From: Caballeronia turbans
GTDB lineage: Bacteria > Pseudomonadota > Gammaproteobacteria > Burkholderiales > Burkholderiaceae
Length of the DNA: 64,000 nucleotides
Assembly (NCBI GenBank): GCA_001544655.2
Contig: FCOD02000001.1
Coordinates: forward strand, 372,001 to 436,000
Direction: 5' to 3'
The stretch's first letter is position 1; each line of letters begins with the position of its first letter. The notes beneath the pieces are model-generated. The model saw nothing but the letters and a program-made list of their open reading frames with translations. It did not search any database and was not told the DNA's origin. Of this stretch, positions 35,546-44,498 are shown piece after piece. The translations under genes were made by a program, and so were the position numbers.

Positions 35546-36877
35546 TCAGCCGATCCACTCCGCAGCCGTCTGCACGACCAGCCAGAGATTCGCCGCACTG
35601 ATCACGGCAAACAGCAGCCACGCGACGAGCTTCATATGCGGCTTGTTCGCGAACGTCCCCATCAGGCTTCGATCGCTCGTCATCCTGATGAGCGGATAGA
35701 GCGCGAACGGCAACTGCAGGCTGAGCACGACCTGACTCGCGACGAGCAGCTTCCCGACTGCCCCGTTGCCCATCACATAGACGCCGATCAACGCCGGCAC
35801 AAGTGCGAGCGCACGCGTGATGAACCTTCGCTGATAGCAAGGAATCTTCAGGCGCAGGAACCCTTCCATGATCACCTGCCCCGCGATGGTCCCGGTGAAC
35901 GTGGAGCTTTGTCCCGAAGCAAACAGCGTCACCGCGAAGAGAATCGCGGCAAGCCCCGTTCCGACGATCGGTGCGAGCAACTTGTACGCATCCTCGATTT
36001 CCGTGACTTGTGTATGCCCGGTCGCATGAAACGCCGATGCCGCGAGTATCAGGATCGCCGCATTGATGAGCAGCGCAAGCATGAGCGACACGATGGTGTC
36101 GAGCCGCGACAGCGTGATCGCCGAAGCAAGGCTCTTCGCATCGCGATTCACGACGCGCGTCTGCACGATCGACGAATGCAGATACAGGTTATGCGGCATC
36201 ACGGTCGCACCGAGAATCCCAATCGCGAGATAGAGCGGCTCGCGCTCGCTCAACGCGTGAATCGAAGGCACGAGCCCCGCAGCGACCGATGGCCAGTGCG
36301 GCTTGACGAGCACGAGCTCGACGACATAACCCACGCCGATCGTTGCAATGAGCCCGAGCATGATCGCTTCGAGATCGCGAAAGTTCTTGCCCTTCAGGCC
36401 GAGCACGATGAGCGTATCGAACGCGGTGAGCACCACGCCCCATATCAGCGAAACCCCGAACAGCAGATGAAACGCGAGCGCGCCGCCCAGCACCTCCGCG
36501 AGATCGCACGCGATGATCGACAACTCCGCCAGCATCCATTGCGCATTCGCGACTGGTTTCGCATAGCGCTCGCGTGACAACTGTGCAAGATCTTTTCCCG
36601 TGACGATGCCGAGCCGCATCGAGAGACATTGCAGCACCATCGCCGCGATGCTCGACAGCATGACCACGAAGAGCAGGCTATAGCCGTAACGCGATCCGGC
36701 TTCGATATCCGTCGCCCAGTTGCCCGGGTCCATATAGCCGATGGAGATGAGCAAGCCCGGCCCCGCGAATTGCAAGAGCTTCTTCCAGAGCGGCGCGCCC
36801 GGCGAAACGGCCACCGAGCCTTTGACTTCCGATGGACAAAACGGCGCGGTGGCGGTGGTCGGCAGATTGAAAGGCAA
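35546..36877 (-). CDS. mntH: NRAMP-family manganese/divalent metal transporter MntH
   Basis: This 443-residue protein has about 11 helices, the metal-site motif GYMDPGNWATDIEAG in helix 1 and MPHNLYLHSSIVQTR in helix 6. It imports Mn2+ (and Fe2+) with protons. The start is set at TTG 36877: it is 9 bases after AGGA and begins the segment PFNLPTTATAPFCPSEVKG, whereas no ATG exists upstream in frame before the helix core. It is a single gene. I saw no Mn riboswitch or clear MntR/Fur box upstream. Confidence 0.87.
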   Translation of the reverse strand: MPFNLPTTATAPFCPSEVKGSVAVSPGAPLWKKLLQFAGPGLLISIGYMDPGNWATDIEAGSRYGYSLLFVVMLSSIAAMVLQCLSMRLGIVTGKDLAQLSRERYAKPVANAQWMLAELSIIACDLAEVLGGALAFHLLFGVSLIWGVVLTAFDTLIVLGLKGKNFRDLEAIMLGLIATIGVGYVVELVLVKPHWPSVAAGLVPSIHALSEREPLYLAIGILGATVMPHNLYLHSSIVQTRVVNRDAKSLASAITLSRLDTIVSLMLALLINAAILILAASAFHATGHTQVTEIEDAYKLLAPIVGTGLAAILFAVTLFASGQSSTFTGTIAGQVIMEGFLRLKIPCYQRRFITRALALVPALIGVYVMGNGAVGKLLVASQVVLSLQLPFALYPLIRMTSDRSLMGTFANKPHMKLVAWLLFAVISAANLWLVVQTAAEWIG

Positions 36878-37171
36878 TTTATCGGTTCCTGATGCGATAT
36901 TGGGGACAACATCACGTACGCGGACAAGCTGCGAACGATGTGCTTCTAAGTGGCTTACAAACCGCCTCACGCGGGCGAGTCTATCATCGGCTGCACGCAA
37001 TCACAGACGTGTGCAGCGTGCGCTCCAATCTGACGAAAACGCCATTCGTTCGCCAGCATGTCGTCACCGTGACGCACATAGAATCCAGTGGTGGCTGTGG
37101 TAAGCGTGCCGACGCTGCACATCGCGCAACCGCACGCCGCGTTCATCCTTCACTCGCATGAGGAGTACGCC

Positions 37172-37453
37172 ATGAAACTGGTCACACGCATCGCCATCGT
37201 CGCGCTCGCTGCCGCACCGCTTGCCGCGCTCGCACAGTCCGACGGCCTGACACGCGCACAGGTCAAAGAGGATCTGCAACGCGTCGAGCAAGCCGGCTAT
37301 AACCCGTCCGAACGCGACGCCTTCTATCCGGCCGACATCCAGGCAGCGGAAGCGAAGGTCGGCTCGCTTGGCGCTTATGGCGCATCCACGGAGGGTAGCT
37401 CGTCTTCAGGACGCACGATGTCGACGACACCGCTCGGACAGACGCCGCAGTAA
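37172..37453 (+). CDS. DUF4148 secreted small protein
   Basis: This 93-residue protein has a signal peptide (MKLVTRIAIVALAAAPLAAL, cleavage after LAQ or ALA) and the DUF4148 signature LTRAQVKEDLQRVEQAGYNPS followed by YPADIQAAEAKV. This family is abundant in Burkholderiaceae and its function is unknown. GAGGAG precedes the ATG. Confidence 0.82.
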   Translation: MKLVTRIAIVALAAAPLAALAQSDGLTRAQVKEDLQRVEQAGYNPSERDAFYPADIQAAEAKVGSLGAYGASTEGSSSSGRTMSTTPLGQTPQ

Positions 37454-37777
37454 GCGGACGGTCATTCCCATCAAGAAGAGACACGCGCGGCTTCCATCGA
37501 CCGCGAATGATCCCGCGCCGTCTCGCTACGCGACATAGAGCGTTACCTGCGCTCAGCCCCCGCTATTCCCATCATTTTCAAGCAGGCGCCCGACCCTTCC
37601 GCGCGCTTTCGCAAGCTTGCTTTCAATTCGCCTAATCTGACAGACGCGCCATATTCAAGTCATATTGTCGTTGGCACCCGGCCACTACCATAGCGACACG
37701 CATGGCGAACCGCACGCCTCGCTCGCCGCACTTGCCTCTTTCGCAGCGCCCTTCCCCAGCATCTTCCGAACGACTCA
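37454..37777. other. Gene-free stretch upstream of the RND operon
   Basis: These 324 bp contain no supported gene. The part 37600-37700 is AT-richer and probably carries the efflux operon promoter and the site for its response regulator, but no convincing element stood out. Confidence 0.4.
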
Positions 37778-40700
37778 ATGTGGATAGTCAACGTTGCGCT
37801 TAAACGGCCCTACACGTTCATCGTGATGGCCATCATGATTCTGCTGGCGACGCCCTTCGTCCTCGTGACGACGCCGGTGGACGTGCTCCCCGAAATCGAT
37901 ATTCCCGTCGTCAGCATCATCTGGAACTACACGGGTCTGTCCTCCCAGGACATGGCCAATCGCATCGCGTCGGTCAACGAGCGCAGTCTCACGACCACCG
38001 TGAACAACATCGAGCATATCGAGTCGCAATCGCTGCCCGGCATCGCGATCATCAAGCTCTTTCTGCAACCGACGGCGAACATCCAGACCGCGATCGCCCA
38101 GACCGTCGCCGTCGAGCAGGCGCAATTGAAGCAGATGCCGCCGGGCGCGACGCCGCCGCTCGTCATCAGCTATTCGGCGTCGAGCATTCCGGTGATCCAG
38201 CTCGGCCTTTCCAGCCCGAAGCAGTCCGAGCAGGATCTGAACGACACCGCGCTCAATTTCCTGCGCCCGCAACTCGTGACGATTCCCGGCGCGGCCGTGC
38301 CTTATCCGTATGGCGGCAAGACGCGTCTCATCTCCGTCGATCTCGACACGCGCGCACTGCTCGCCAAGGGCCTGACGCCGACCGATGTCGTGCAGGCCGT
38401 CAACGCGCAGAATCTGATCCTGCCGACCGGCACCGCGAAGATCGGCCCGAGGGAATACACGATCAACATGAACGGTTCCCCCGCGACCGTCGCGGGCCTG
38501 AACGACATTCCCGTGCGCACCCTCAACGGCGCGACGACTTATCTGCGCGAAGTCGCGCACGTGCGCGACGGCTTCTCGCCGCAAACCAATATCGTGCGGC
38601 AGGACGGGCATCGCGGCGTGCTGATCTCGGTGCTGAAAAACGGCAACGCGTCGACGCTGTCCATCGTCAACACGCTGCAAGACCTCTTGCCGCAAGCGCG
38701 CGCATCGTTGCCGCCGGATCTGAAGATCAGCGCGCTCTTCGATCAGTCCGTATTCGTGAAGGCCGCCGTGCAGGGCGTGGTGCGCGAGGCGCTGATCGCC
38801 GCCGCGCTTACCGCCGCGATGATCCTGCTCTTTCTCGGCAACTGGCGCAGCACCTGCATCATCGCGATCTCGATCCCGCTCTCGATTCTTTCGTCGCTGA
38901 TCGTGCTGCATGCGCTCGGGCAGACCATCAACATCATGACGCTCGGCGGCCTCGCGCTCGCCGTCGGCATTCTCGTCGACGACGCGACGGTGACCATCGA
39001 GAACATCGAACGCCATCTGCATCTGGGCACGAATCTGCACGACGCGATTCTCGAAGGCGCGGGTGAAATCGCGGTGCCCGCGCTCGTTTCGACGCTGTGC
39101 ATCTGCATCGTGTTCGTGCCGATGTTCTTTCTCACCGGCGTCGCCAAGTTCCTGTTCGTGCCGCTCGCGGAAGCCGTCGTGTTCGCGATGATCGCGTCGT
39201 ACATCCTGTCGCGCACGCTGGTTCCGACGCTGGCAATGCTTTTGATGGGACACGCCCACGCGCCCGATGCGAAAGCGAAGCCGAATCTTTTCATGCGCAT
39301 GCATCGTCGTTTCGACCGCGGCTTCGAGCGCATGCGCGGCGCGTACATCGTCATTCTGTCGACGCTGCTCGTGAAAAGGCGCCTGTTCGCCACGCTCTTT
39401 CTCGGCTTTTGCCTGCTCTCGACGGCGCTCGTGTTCGTGCTCGGCGAGGACTTCTTCCCGAGCGTCGATGCGGGCGATATCCGCATGCACATGCGCGCGC
39501 CGACCGGCACGCGCATCGAGGAAACCGCGCGCCTCGCGGACGAAGTCGAAAAGGTCGTGCGCCAGATCGTGCCCCAGGACGAACTCGCCACGATACTCGA
39601 TAACCTCGGCCTGCCTTATAGCGGCATCAATCTCTCGTACAGCAATGCGGGAACCATCGGCACGCTCGACGGCGAAATCCAGGTCGCGCTCAATCCCGAT
39701 CACGCGCCGACGCAGAAATACATCGACCAACTGCGCGCGCTCCTGCCGCGCCGCTTTCCCGGCGTCGAGTTCTTCTTTCAGCCGGCGGACATCGTGACGC
39801 AGATCCTGAACTTCGGTCTGCCCGCCGCCATCGACGTGCAGATTCAAGGGCAGAACGCTCAAGCGAACTTCGAAGTCGCAAGCAAGCTGATGAAGCAGGT
39901 CCGCATGATTCCCGGCAATGTCGACACGCACATCCAGCAGAAGCTCGACGAACCCGCGATCAACCTGCAGATGGATCGCACGCGCCTGCAACAACTGAAT
40001 CTCTCCGCAAGCAACGTCGCGCAGAACGTGCTCGTCTCGCTGTCGGGAAGCTCGCAGACGGCGCCCGGCTTCTGGTTCAATCCACGCAATGGCGTCGAGT
40101 ACAACCTCGCGGTGCAGACGCCCCAGTATCAGGTCTCGTCGATCGACGAGCTGCTGCGCACGCCCGTGTCCGCATCGATCAACGGCCCGACGCAACTGCT
40201 CGGCAATCTCGTGCGCATCTCGCCGGAGAATCAGTTCGCGGTGGTCACGCACTACAACATCCGGCCCGTGATCGATCTCTTCGTGAGCGTCGAAGGGCGC
40301 GATCTCGGCGGCGTCGCGCGCCAGGTAAATTCTCTCGTCGATGAAGCGCGCAAGACGCTTCCGCGCGGCAGCCAGATCGTCGTGCGCGGCCAGGTCGAGA
40401 CGATGCGCACGTCGTTCTTCGGTCTCGGGCTGGGCGTCGCGATGGCGATCGTGCTCGTGTATCTGCTGATCGTCGTGAACTTCCAGTCGTGGATCGATCC
40501 GCTCATCATCGTGAGTGCGTTGCCCGCCGCGCTCGCGGGCATCGTCTGGATGCTCTTCCTCACCGGCACGCATCTGAGCGTGCCGGCGCTCACCGGCGCG
40601 ATCATGACGATGGGCGTCGCGACCGCGAACAGCATTCTGATGGTCTCGTTCGCGCGTCAGCGTCTGAACGCCGGCATGCCGGCGCTCACCGCCGCGCTGG

Positions 40701-40963
40701 AAGCGGGCGCGAGCCGCATACGCCCCGTGCTGATGACCGCCTTCGCGATGATCATCGGCATGATTCCGATGGCGCTCGGTCTCGGCGAAGGCGCGGAGCA
40801 GAACGCGCCGCTCGGCCGCGCCGTGATCGGCGGGCTGCTCTTCGCAACGGTTTCCACACTCTTTTTCGTGCCGCTCGTCTTCGCGGGCATCCATGCGCGC
40901 CTCGCGCGCCGCGCCGCGCGCAAGGGCCCCGGGCAGCATGAAGACGGCAGCGGCCAACACTGA
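37778..40963 (+). CDS. RND efflux pump inner-membrane transporter (AcrB/HAE1-like)
   Basis: This 1061-residue protein has the AcrB-like plan: a first helix after MWIVNVALKRPYTFIVMAI, a large periplasmic region, and a helix bundle with GILVDDATVTIENIERHL near 400, whose paired Asp residues carry protons. A second half follows with the same layout. It exports drugs or other toxic molecules in a tripartite pump. It is the first gene; the adaptor and outer-membrane channel follow, which differs from the common adaptor-first order. Confidence 0.9.
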   Translation: MWIVNVALKRPYTFIVMAIMILLATPFVLVTTPVDVLPEIDIPVVSIIWNYTGLSSQDMANRIASVNERSLTTTVNNIEHIESQSLPGIAIIKLFLQPTANIQTAIAQTVAVEQAQLKQMPPGATPPLVISYSASSIPVIQLGLSSPKQSEQDLNDTALNFLRPQLVTIPGAAVPYPYGGKTRLISVDLDTRALLAKGLTPTDVVQAVNAQNLILPTGTAKIGPREYTINMNGSPATVAGLNDIPVRTLNGATTYLREVAHVRDGFSPQTNIVRQDGHRGVLISVLKNGNASTLSIVNTLQDLLPQARASLPPDLKISALFDQSVFVKAAVQGVVREALIAAALTAAMILLFLGNWRSTCIIAISIPLSILSSLIVLHALGQTINIMTLGGLALAVGILVDDATVTIENIERHLHLGTNLHDAILEGAGEIAVPALVSTLCICIVFVPMFFLTGVAKFLFVPLAEAVVFAMIASYILSRTLVPTLAMLLMGHAHAPDAKAKPNLFMRMHRRFDRGFERMRGAYIVILSTLLVKRRLFATLFLGFCLLSTALVFVLGEDFFPSVDAGDIRMHMRAPTGTRIEETARLADEVEKVVRQIVPQDELATILDNLGLPYSGINLSYSNAGTIGTLDGEIQVALNPDHAPTQKYIDQLRALLPRRFPGVEFFFQPADIVTQILNFGLPAAIDVQIQGQNAQANFEVASKLMKQVRMIPGNVDTHIQQKLDEPAINLQMDRTRLQQLNLSASNVAQNVLVSLSGSSQTAPGFWFNPRNGVEYNLAVQTPQYQVSSIDELLRTPVSASINGPTQLLGNLVRISPENQFAVVTHYNIRPVIDLFVSVEGRDLGGVARQVNSLVDEARKTLPRGSQIVVRGQVETMRTSFFGLGLGVAMAIVLVYLLIVVNFQSWIDPLIIVSALPAALAGIVWMLFLTGTHLSVPALTGAIMTMGVATANSILMVSFARQRLNAGMPALTAALEAGASRIRPVLMTAFAMIIGMIPMALGLGEGAEQNAPLGRAVIGGLLFATVSTLFFVPLVFAGIHARLARRAARKGPGQHEDGSGQH

Positions 40964-40984
40964 CATCACAGCATCCCGACGAAC

Positions 40985-42226
40985 ATGACCGAAAAGAACC
41001 ACGCATCGCTTGCGATTCCCGCTCGCGACCCGAACGAAGGGCCCGCGCTGCCGCCGCGCCATGTCGAATGGAAGCGCGCGAAGATCGCGCTCGTCATCGT
41101 GCTCGCGTTGCTCGCGATCGGCGCGGCGCGCACCGTCGTCACCGATGTGCTGCACAGCCGCTCGATTGCCTCGCGCACGCAACAGAACGCACAGCAGTAT
41201 GTGAATGTCGTGTTGCCGACGCAAACCGACGGCGGCGGTGAAACGACCTTGCCCGGCACGCTGCGCGGCTTCGTGGAATCGCCGATCTACGCCCGCGCAA
41301 CAGGTTATCTGCTGCACTGGTATGTCGATATCGGCACGCGCGTGAAACAAGGCCAGTTGCTCGCCGATCTCGACACGCCCGAGATCGATCAGGAGCTGGC
41401 GCAAGCGGTCGCGCAACGCGATCAGACGGCATCGAGCCTCGGCCTCGCGAAGAGCTCGCTCGAACGCTGGCAGCAGTTGCGTCAGCGCGATGCAGTGTCT
41501 CAACAGGAACTCGACGAACGGCAAAGCACCTACAACCAGGACGTCGCCAACCTCGCCGCAGCGGATGCAAACGTGAAGCGCCTGCGTCAGCTCGAATCGT
41601 TCAAGCGCATCGTCGCGCCGTTCGCGGGCGTCGTCACGCAACGCAACGTCGATGTCGGTGATCTCATCGATGCGGGCAGCGGCACGAGCCGCGCGCTCTT
41701 CGCGCTCGCGCAGTCCGATCCGTTGCGCGTCTTCGTGCAGTTGCCGCAGGCGTATGCGCAGAATGTCTCGGTCGGACAGGACGTGACGGTCACGCAGGCG
41801 GAACTGCCCGGCCAGCAGTTTCACGGCAGGATCACGCACATCTCCGGCGCGATCGACGTGCCCACGCGCTCGCTGCAGATCGAAGTGACGCTGCCGAATC
41901 CCGATGGCCGTCTGCGTCCCGGCGCGTATGTGCAGGTCGCGCTGCCCGCGACCGCGCACGCGCGCCTGCTGGTGCCGGGCAATGCGCTGCTGTTTCGCTC
42001 GGAAGGCCCGCGCCTCGCGGTCGTCGATGCAAATGGGCACGTGCGTCTGCACAAGATCGTGATCGCACAGGATCTCGGGCAATCGCTCGAAATCGAGAGC
42101 GGCATCGAGGCGACGGACAAGGTCATCATCAACCCGAGCGATTCGGTCGCGGACGGCGATCATGTCGTGATCGCGCCGCAGCAGAAGCAACAGCAGCCCG
42201 CTTCGGGCAACAAGGCCGCATCATGA
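40985..42226 (+). CDS. RND efflux periplasmic adaptor protein
   Basis: This 413-residue membrane-fusion protein has an N-terminal membrane anchor (about 36-53: IALVIVLALLAIGAARTVV) and a biotinyl-lipoyl-like domain (RATGYLLHWYVDIGTRVKQGQLLADLDTPE). It also has an alpha-hairpin (about 125-200) and beta-barrel domains (APFAGVVTQRNVDVGDLIDA). It overlaps the outer-membrane factor gene by 4 bp and links the permease and channel. Confidence 0.88.
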   Translation: MTEKNHASLAIPARDPNEGPALPPRHVEWKRAKIALVIVLALLAIGAARTVVTDVLHSRSIASRTQQNAQQYVNVVLPTQTDGGGETTLPGTLRGFVESPIYARATGYLLHWYVDIGTRVKQGQLLADLDTPEIDQELAQAVAQRDQTASSLGLAKSSLERWQQLRQRDAVSQQELDERQSTYNQDVANLAAADANVKRLRQLESFKRIVAPFAGVVTQRNVDVGDLIDAGSGTSRALFALAQSDPLRVFVQLPQAYAQNVSVGQDVTVTQAELPGQQFHGRITHISGAIDVPTRSLQIEVTLPNPDGRLRPGAYVQVALPATAHARLLVPGNALLFRSEGPRLAVVDANGHVRLHKIVIAQDLGQSLEIESGIEATDKVIINPSDSVADGDHVVIAPQQKQQQPASGNKAAS

Positions 42227-43689
42227 AAGCCGCGCTGTGCATCACGCTCGTTTCGATGCTCGCCGCGTGCACCGTCGGGCCTGACTATCGCCGGCCGGTC
42301 GCCGACACGCCGCCGAGATGGAAGACGGATTCATACTGGCGCGTGGGCGAGCCCTCGCATGCGCCGCTCGCGCTCGACTGGTGGCAGGCATTCGACGACG
42401 TCACGTTGAACGGCCTCGAAACGCAGGCGCTCGCCCAAAACCAGACACTCGCCGCCGCGAGCGCGCACTACGCCCAGGCACGCGCGACGCTTGCGCAGAC
42501 GTCGGCGCTCGCGCTGCCCGAGATCGATCTCGGCGCGAACGCGTCGCGCTCGCGCATCTCGAGGAACCGGCCCGTCAACAACTACGCGACGCCGAACAGC
42601 TCCACCGTGCAAAACGATCTGAAGCTCGCGCCCTCGGTCGATTACGACATCGACCTCTTCGGCCGCATTCGGCGCGAGGTGGAAGGCGCCCGCGCGTCGG
42701 CGGACCAGTCGGGCGACGATCTCGCGAACGCGCGCCTCGTGCTGACCACCGACCTCGCCAGCGACTACTTCTCGATGCGCGAGCTCGACGCCGAAATCGA
42801 TGTGCTGAACCGCTCCGTCGATCTTCAGAAGAAAGCGCTCGACTACGTGCAAGCGCAACACGATCTGGGCGCAGTATCCGGCCTTGACGTCTTGCAGCAA
42901 CAGGCGCAGCTCGACCAGACGCGCGTGCAGGCGCAACTGCTTCTGAATCAGCGCGCGCAATTCGAGCATGCCATCGCCGCGCTCGTCGGCACGCCCGCGC
43001 CGCAGTTTTCGATCGCGCCCGCGCTGACCGAGCGGCCGCTTCCGCCCCTTCCGCTCGGCGTGCCGAGCGACGTGTTGCAGCGCAGGCCCGACGTCGCCTC
43101 CGCCGAACGCGCGATGGCTGCCGCCAATGCGCAGATCGGCGTCGCGAAGGCGGCGTTCTTCCCGAGCCTCACGTTGAACGGGACCATCGGCTGGGAAAGC
43201 ACGGCGCTCTCCAGCCTGATTTCCGCGCCGAGTCTTCTGTGGACCATCGGCACGATGGCGAGCCAGGTCGTCTTCGATGGCGGACGGCGCTCGGCCGCGG
43301 TCGACTTCGCGAACCAGGGCTATGTCGCGGCCGTCGCGAACTATCGGCAGACCGTGCTCGGCGCGTTTCAGCAAGTGCAGGATGGCATCGTCGGATTGTC
43401 GGTGCTGGACGGCGCGCAGAAGCAATCGCACGCGGCCGTCGTCGATGCGCAACGATTGCTGTCCCTCGCGAACGATCGCTATTCGGGCGGCCTCGTCGCT
43501 TATCTCGACGTGATCACCGCGCAGCAGCAATTGCTCACGAGCGAGCGTCAGGATGTGCAGATTCACGGGCAGCAGCGCACCGTGTCGGTGGCGCTCGTGA
43601 AGGCACTGGGCGGCGGGTGGAACGCGAATGACGCGGCGCACGAAGACGAGGACGTGGCAAGCGCCACGGACAAGACGCCCGCGCGCTGA
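42223..43689 (+). CDS. Outer-membrane efflux lipoprotein, NodT family
   Basis: This 488-residue protein has a lipobox signal (LVSMLAAC, lipidated C near 16, then TVGPDYRRP) and the two TolC-like repeats of outer-membrane factors (ALAQNQTLAAASAHYAQARA, VASAERAMAAANAQIGVAKA). It is the exit channel for the RND pump and the last structural gene of the operon. Confidence 0.9.
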   Translation: MKAALCITLVSMLAACTVGPDYRRPVADTPPRWKTDSYWRVGEPSHAPLALDWWQAFDDVTLNGLETQALAQNQTLAAASAHYAQARATLAQTSALALPEIDLGANASRSRISRNRPVNNYATPNSSTVQNDLKLAPSVDYDIDLFGRIRREVEGARASADQSGDDLANARLVLTTDLASDYFSMRELDAEIDVLNRSVDLQKKALDYVQAQHDLGAVSGLDVLQQQAQLDQTRVQAQLLLNQRAQFEHAIAALVGTPAPQFSIAPALTERPLPPLPLGVPSDVLQRRPDVASAERAMAAANAQIGVAKAAFFPSLTLNGTIGWESTALSSLISAPSLLWTIGTMASQVVFDGGRRSAAVDFANQGYVAAVANYRQTVLGAFQQVQDGIVGLSVLDGAQKQSHAAVVDAQRLLSLANDRYSGGLVAYLDVITAQQQLLTSERQDVQIHGQQRTVSVALVKALGGGWNANDAAHEDEDVASATDKTPAR

Positions 43690-43784
43690 TGCGAAGAAAA
43701 CGTAAGCAGGATGCCCGCGAGACTCGTATAGTAAGCAGTTGAACAACACGGTAAGCACACACTGAACGCGCACAGGTGCCAGGC

Positions 43785-44498
43785 ATGAAAGTCCTGATAG
43801 TCGAAGACGAACACAAAGTGGTGGATTACCTGCGCTCGGGGTTGACCGAGCAAGGCTGGGTCGTCGATATCGCAATGGATGGCGAGGAAGGCACGCATCT
43901 CGCCATCGAATACGACTACGACGTGATCGTGCTCGACGTGATGCTGCCAAGACGCGACGGCTTCGCGGTATTGAAAGCGCTGCGACTGCAGAAATCGACG
44001 CCGGTCATCATGCTCACCGCGCGCGATCACATCAACGATCGCGTGCGCGGGTTGCGTGAAGGCGCGGACGACTATCTGACGAAGCCGTTCTCGTTCCTCG
44101 AGCTCGTCGAACGTTTGCATGCGCTCGCACGCCGCACGCGCGCGCAGGAATCGACGCTCATTTCCGTCGGCGATCTGTATGTCGATCTGATCGGCCGCCG
44201 TGCGACACGCGATGGCGTGCGGCTCGATCTCACCGCAAAGGAGTTCCAGTTGCTCTCCGTGCTCGCACGCCGCCACGGCGACATTCTCTCGAAGACCGCG
44301 ATCACCGAGCTCGTCTGGGAAGTCGATTTCGAAAGCCACACGAACGTCGTCGAGACGGCGATCAAGCGGCTGCGCGCGAAACTCGACGGACCGTTCCGCA
44401 CGAAACTGCTGCATACCGTGCGAGGCATGGGCTACGTGCTCGAAGTGCGCGAAGCCCGCGACACGCGCGAAACAAGGGAAGACGCGAGACCATCATGA
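43785..44498 (+). CDS. OmpR-family response regulator (CusR/CopR-like)
   Basis: This 237-residue protein has a complete receiver (KVLIVEDEHKVVDYL, acceptor in VIVLDVMLPRRDGF, TAR, LTKPFSFLEL) and a winged-helix output (LDLTAKEFQLLSVLARRHGD, VVETAIKRLRAKLD). It resembles heavy-metal-type regulators. It lies 95 bp after the efflux operon and overlaps the kinase gene by 4 bp (ATGA). It probably controls the pump. The ATG at 43785 is preferred over GTG 43776. Confidence 0.87.
   Translation: MKVLIVEDEHKVVDYLRSGLTEQGWVVDIAMDGEEGTHLAIEYDYDVIVLDVMLPRRDGFAVLKALRLQKSTPVIMLTARDHINDRVRGLREGADDYLTKPFSFLELVERLHALARRTRAQESTLISVGDLYVDLIGRRATRDGVRLDLTAKEFQLLSVLARRHGDILSKTAITELVWEVDFESHTNVVETAIKRLRAKLDGPFRTKLLHTVRGMGYVLEVREARDTRETREDARPS

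Noticed and set aside
37775-42190. Very long open frame (1471 codons) on the minus strand
   Set aside because: It is exactly antisense to the RND transporter and adaptor genes, is dominated by Arg/His/Asp, and has no domain; GC-rich third positions create such frames.
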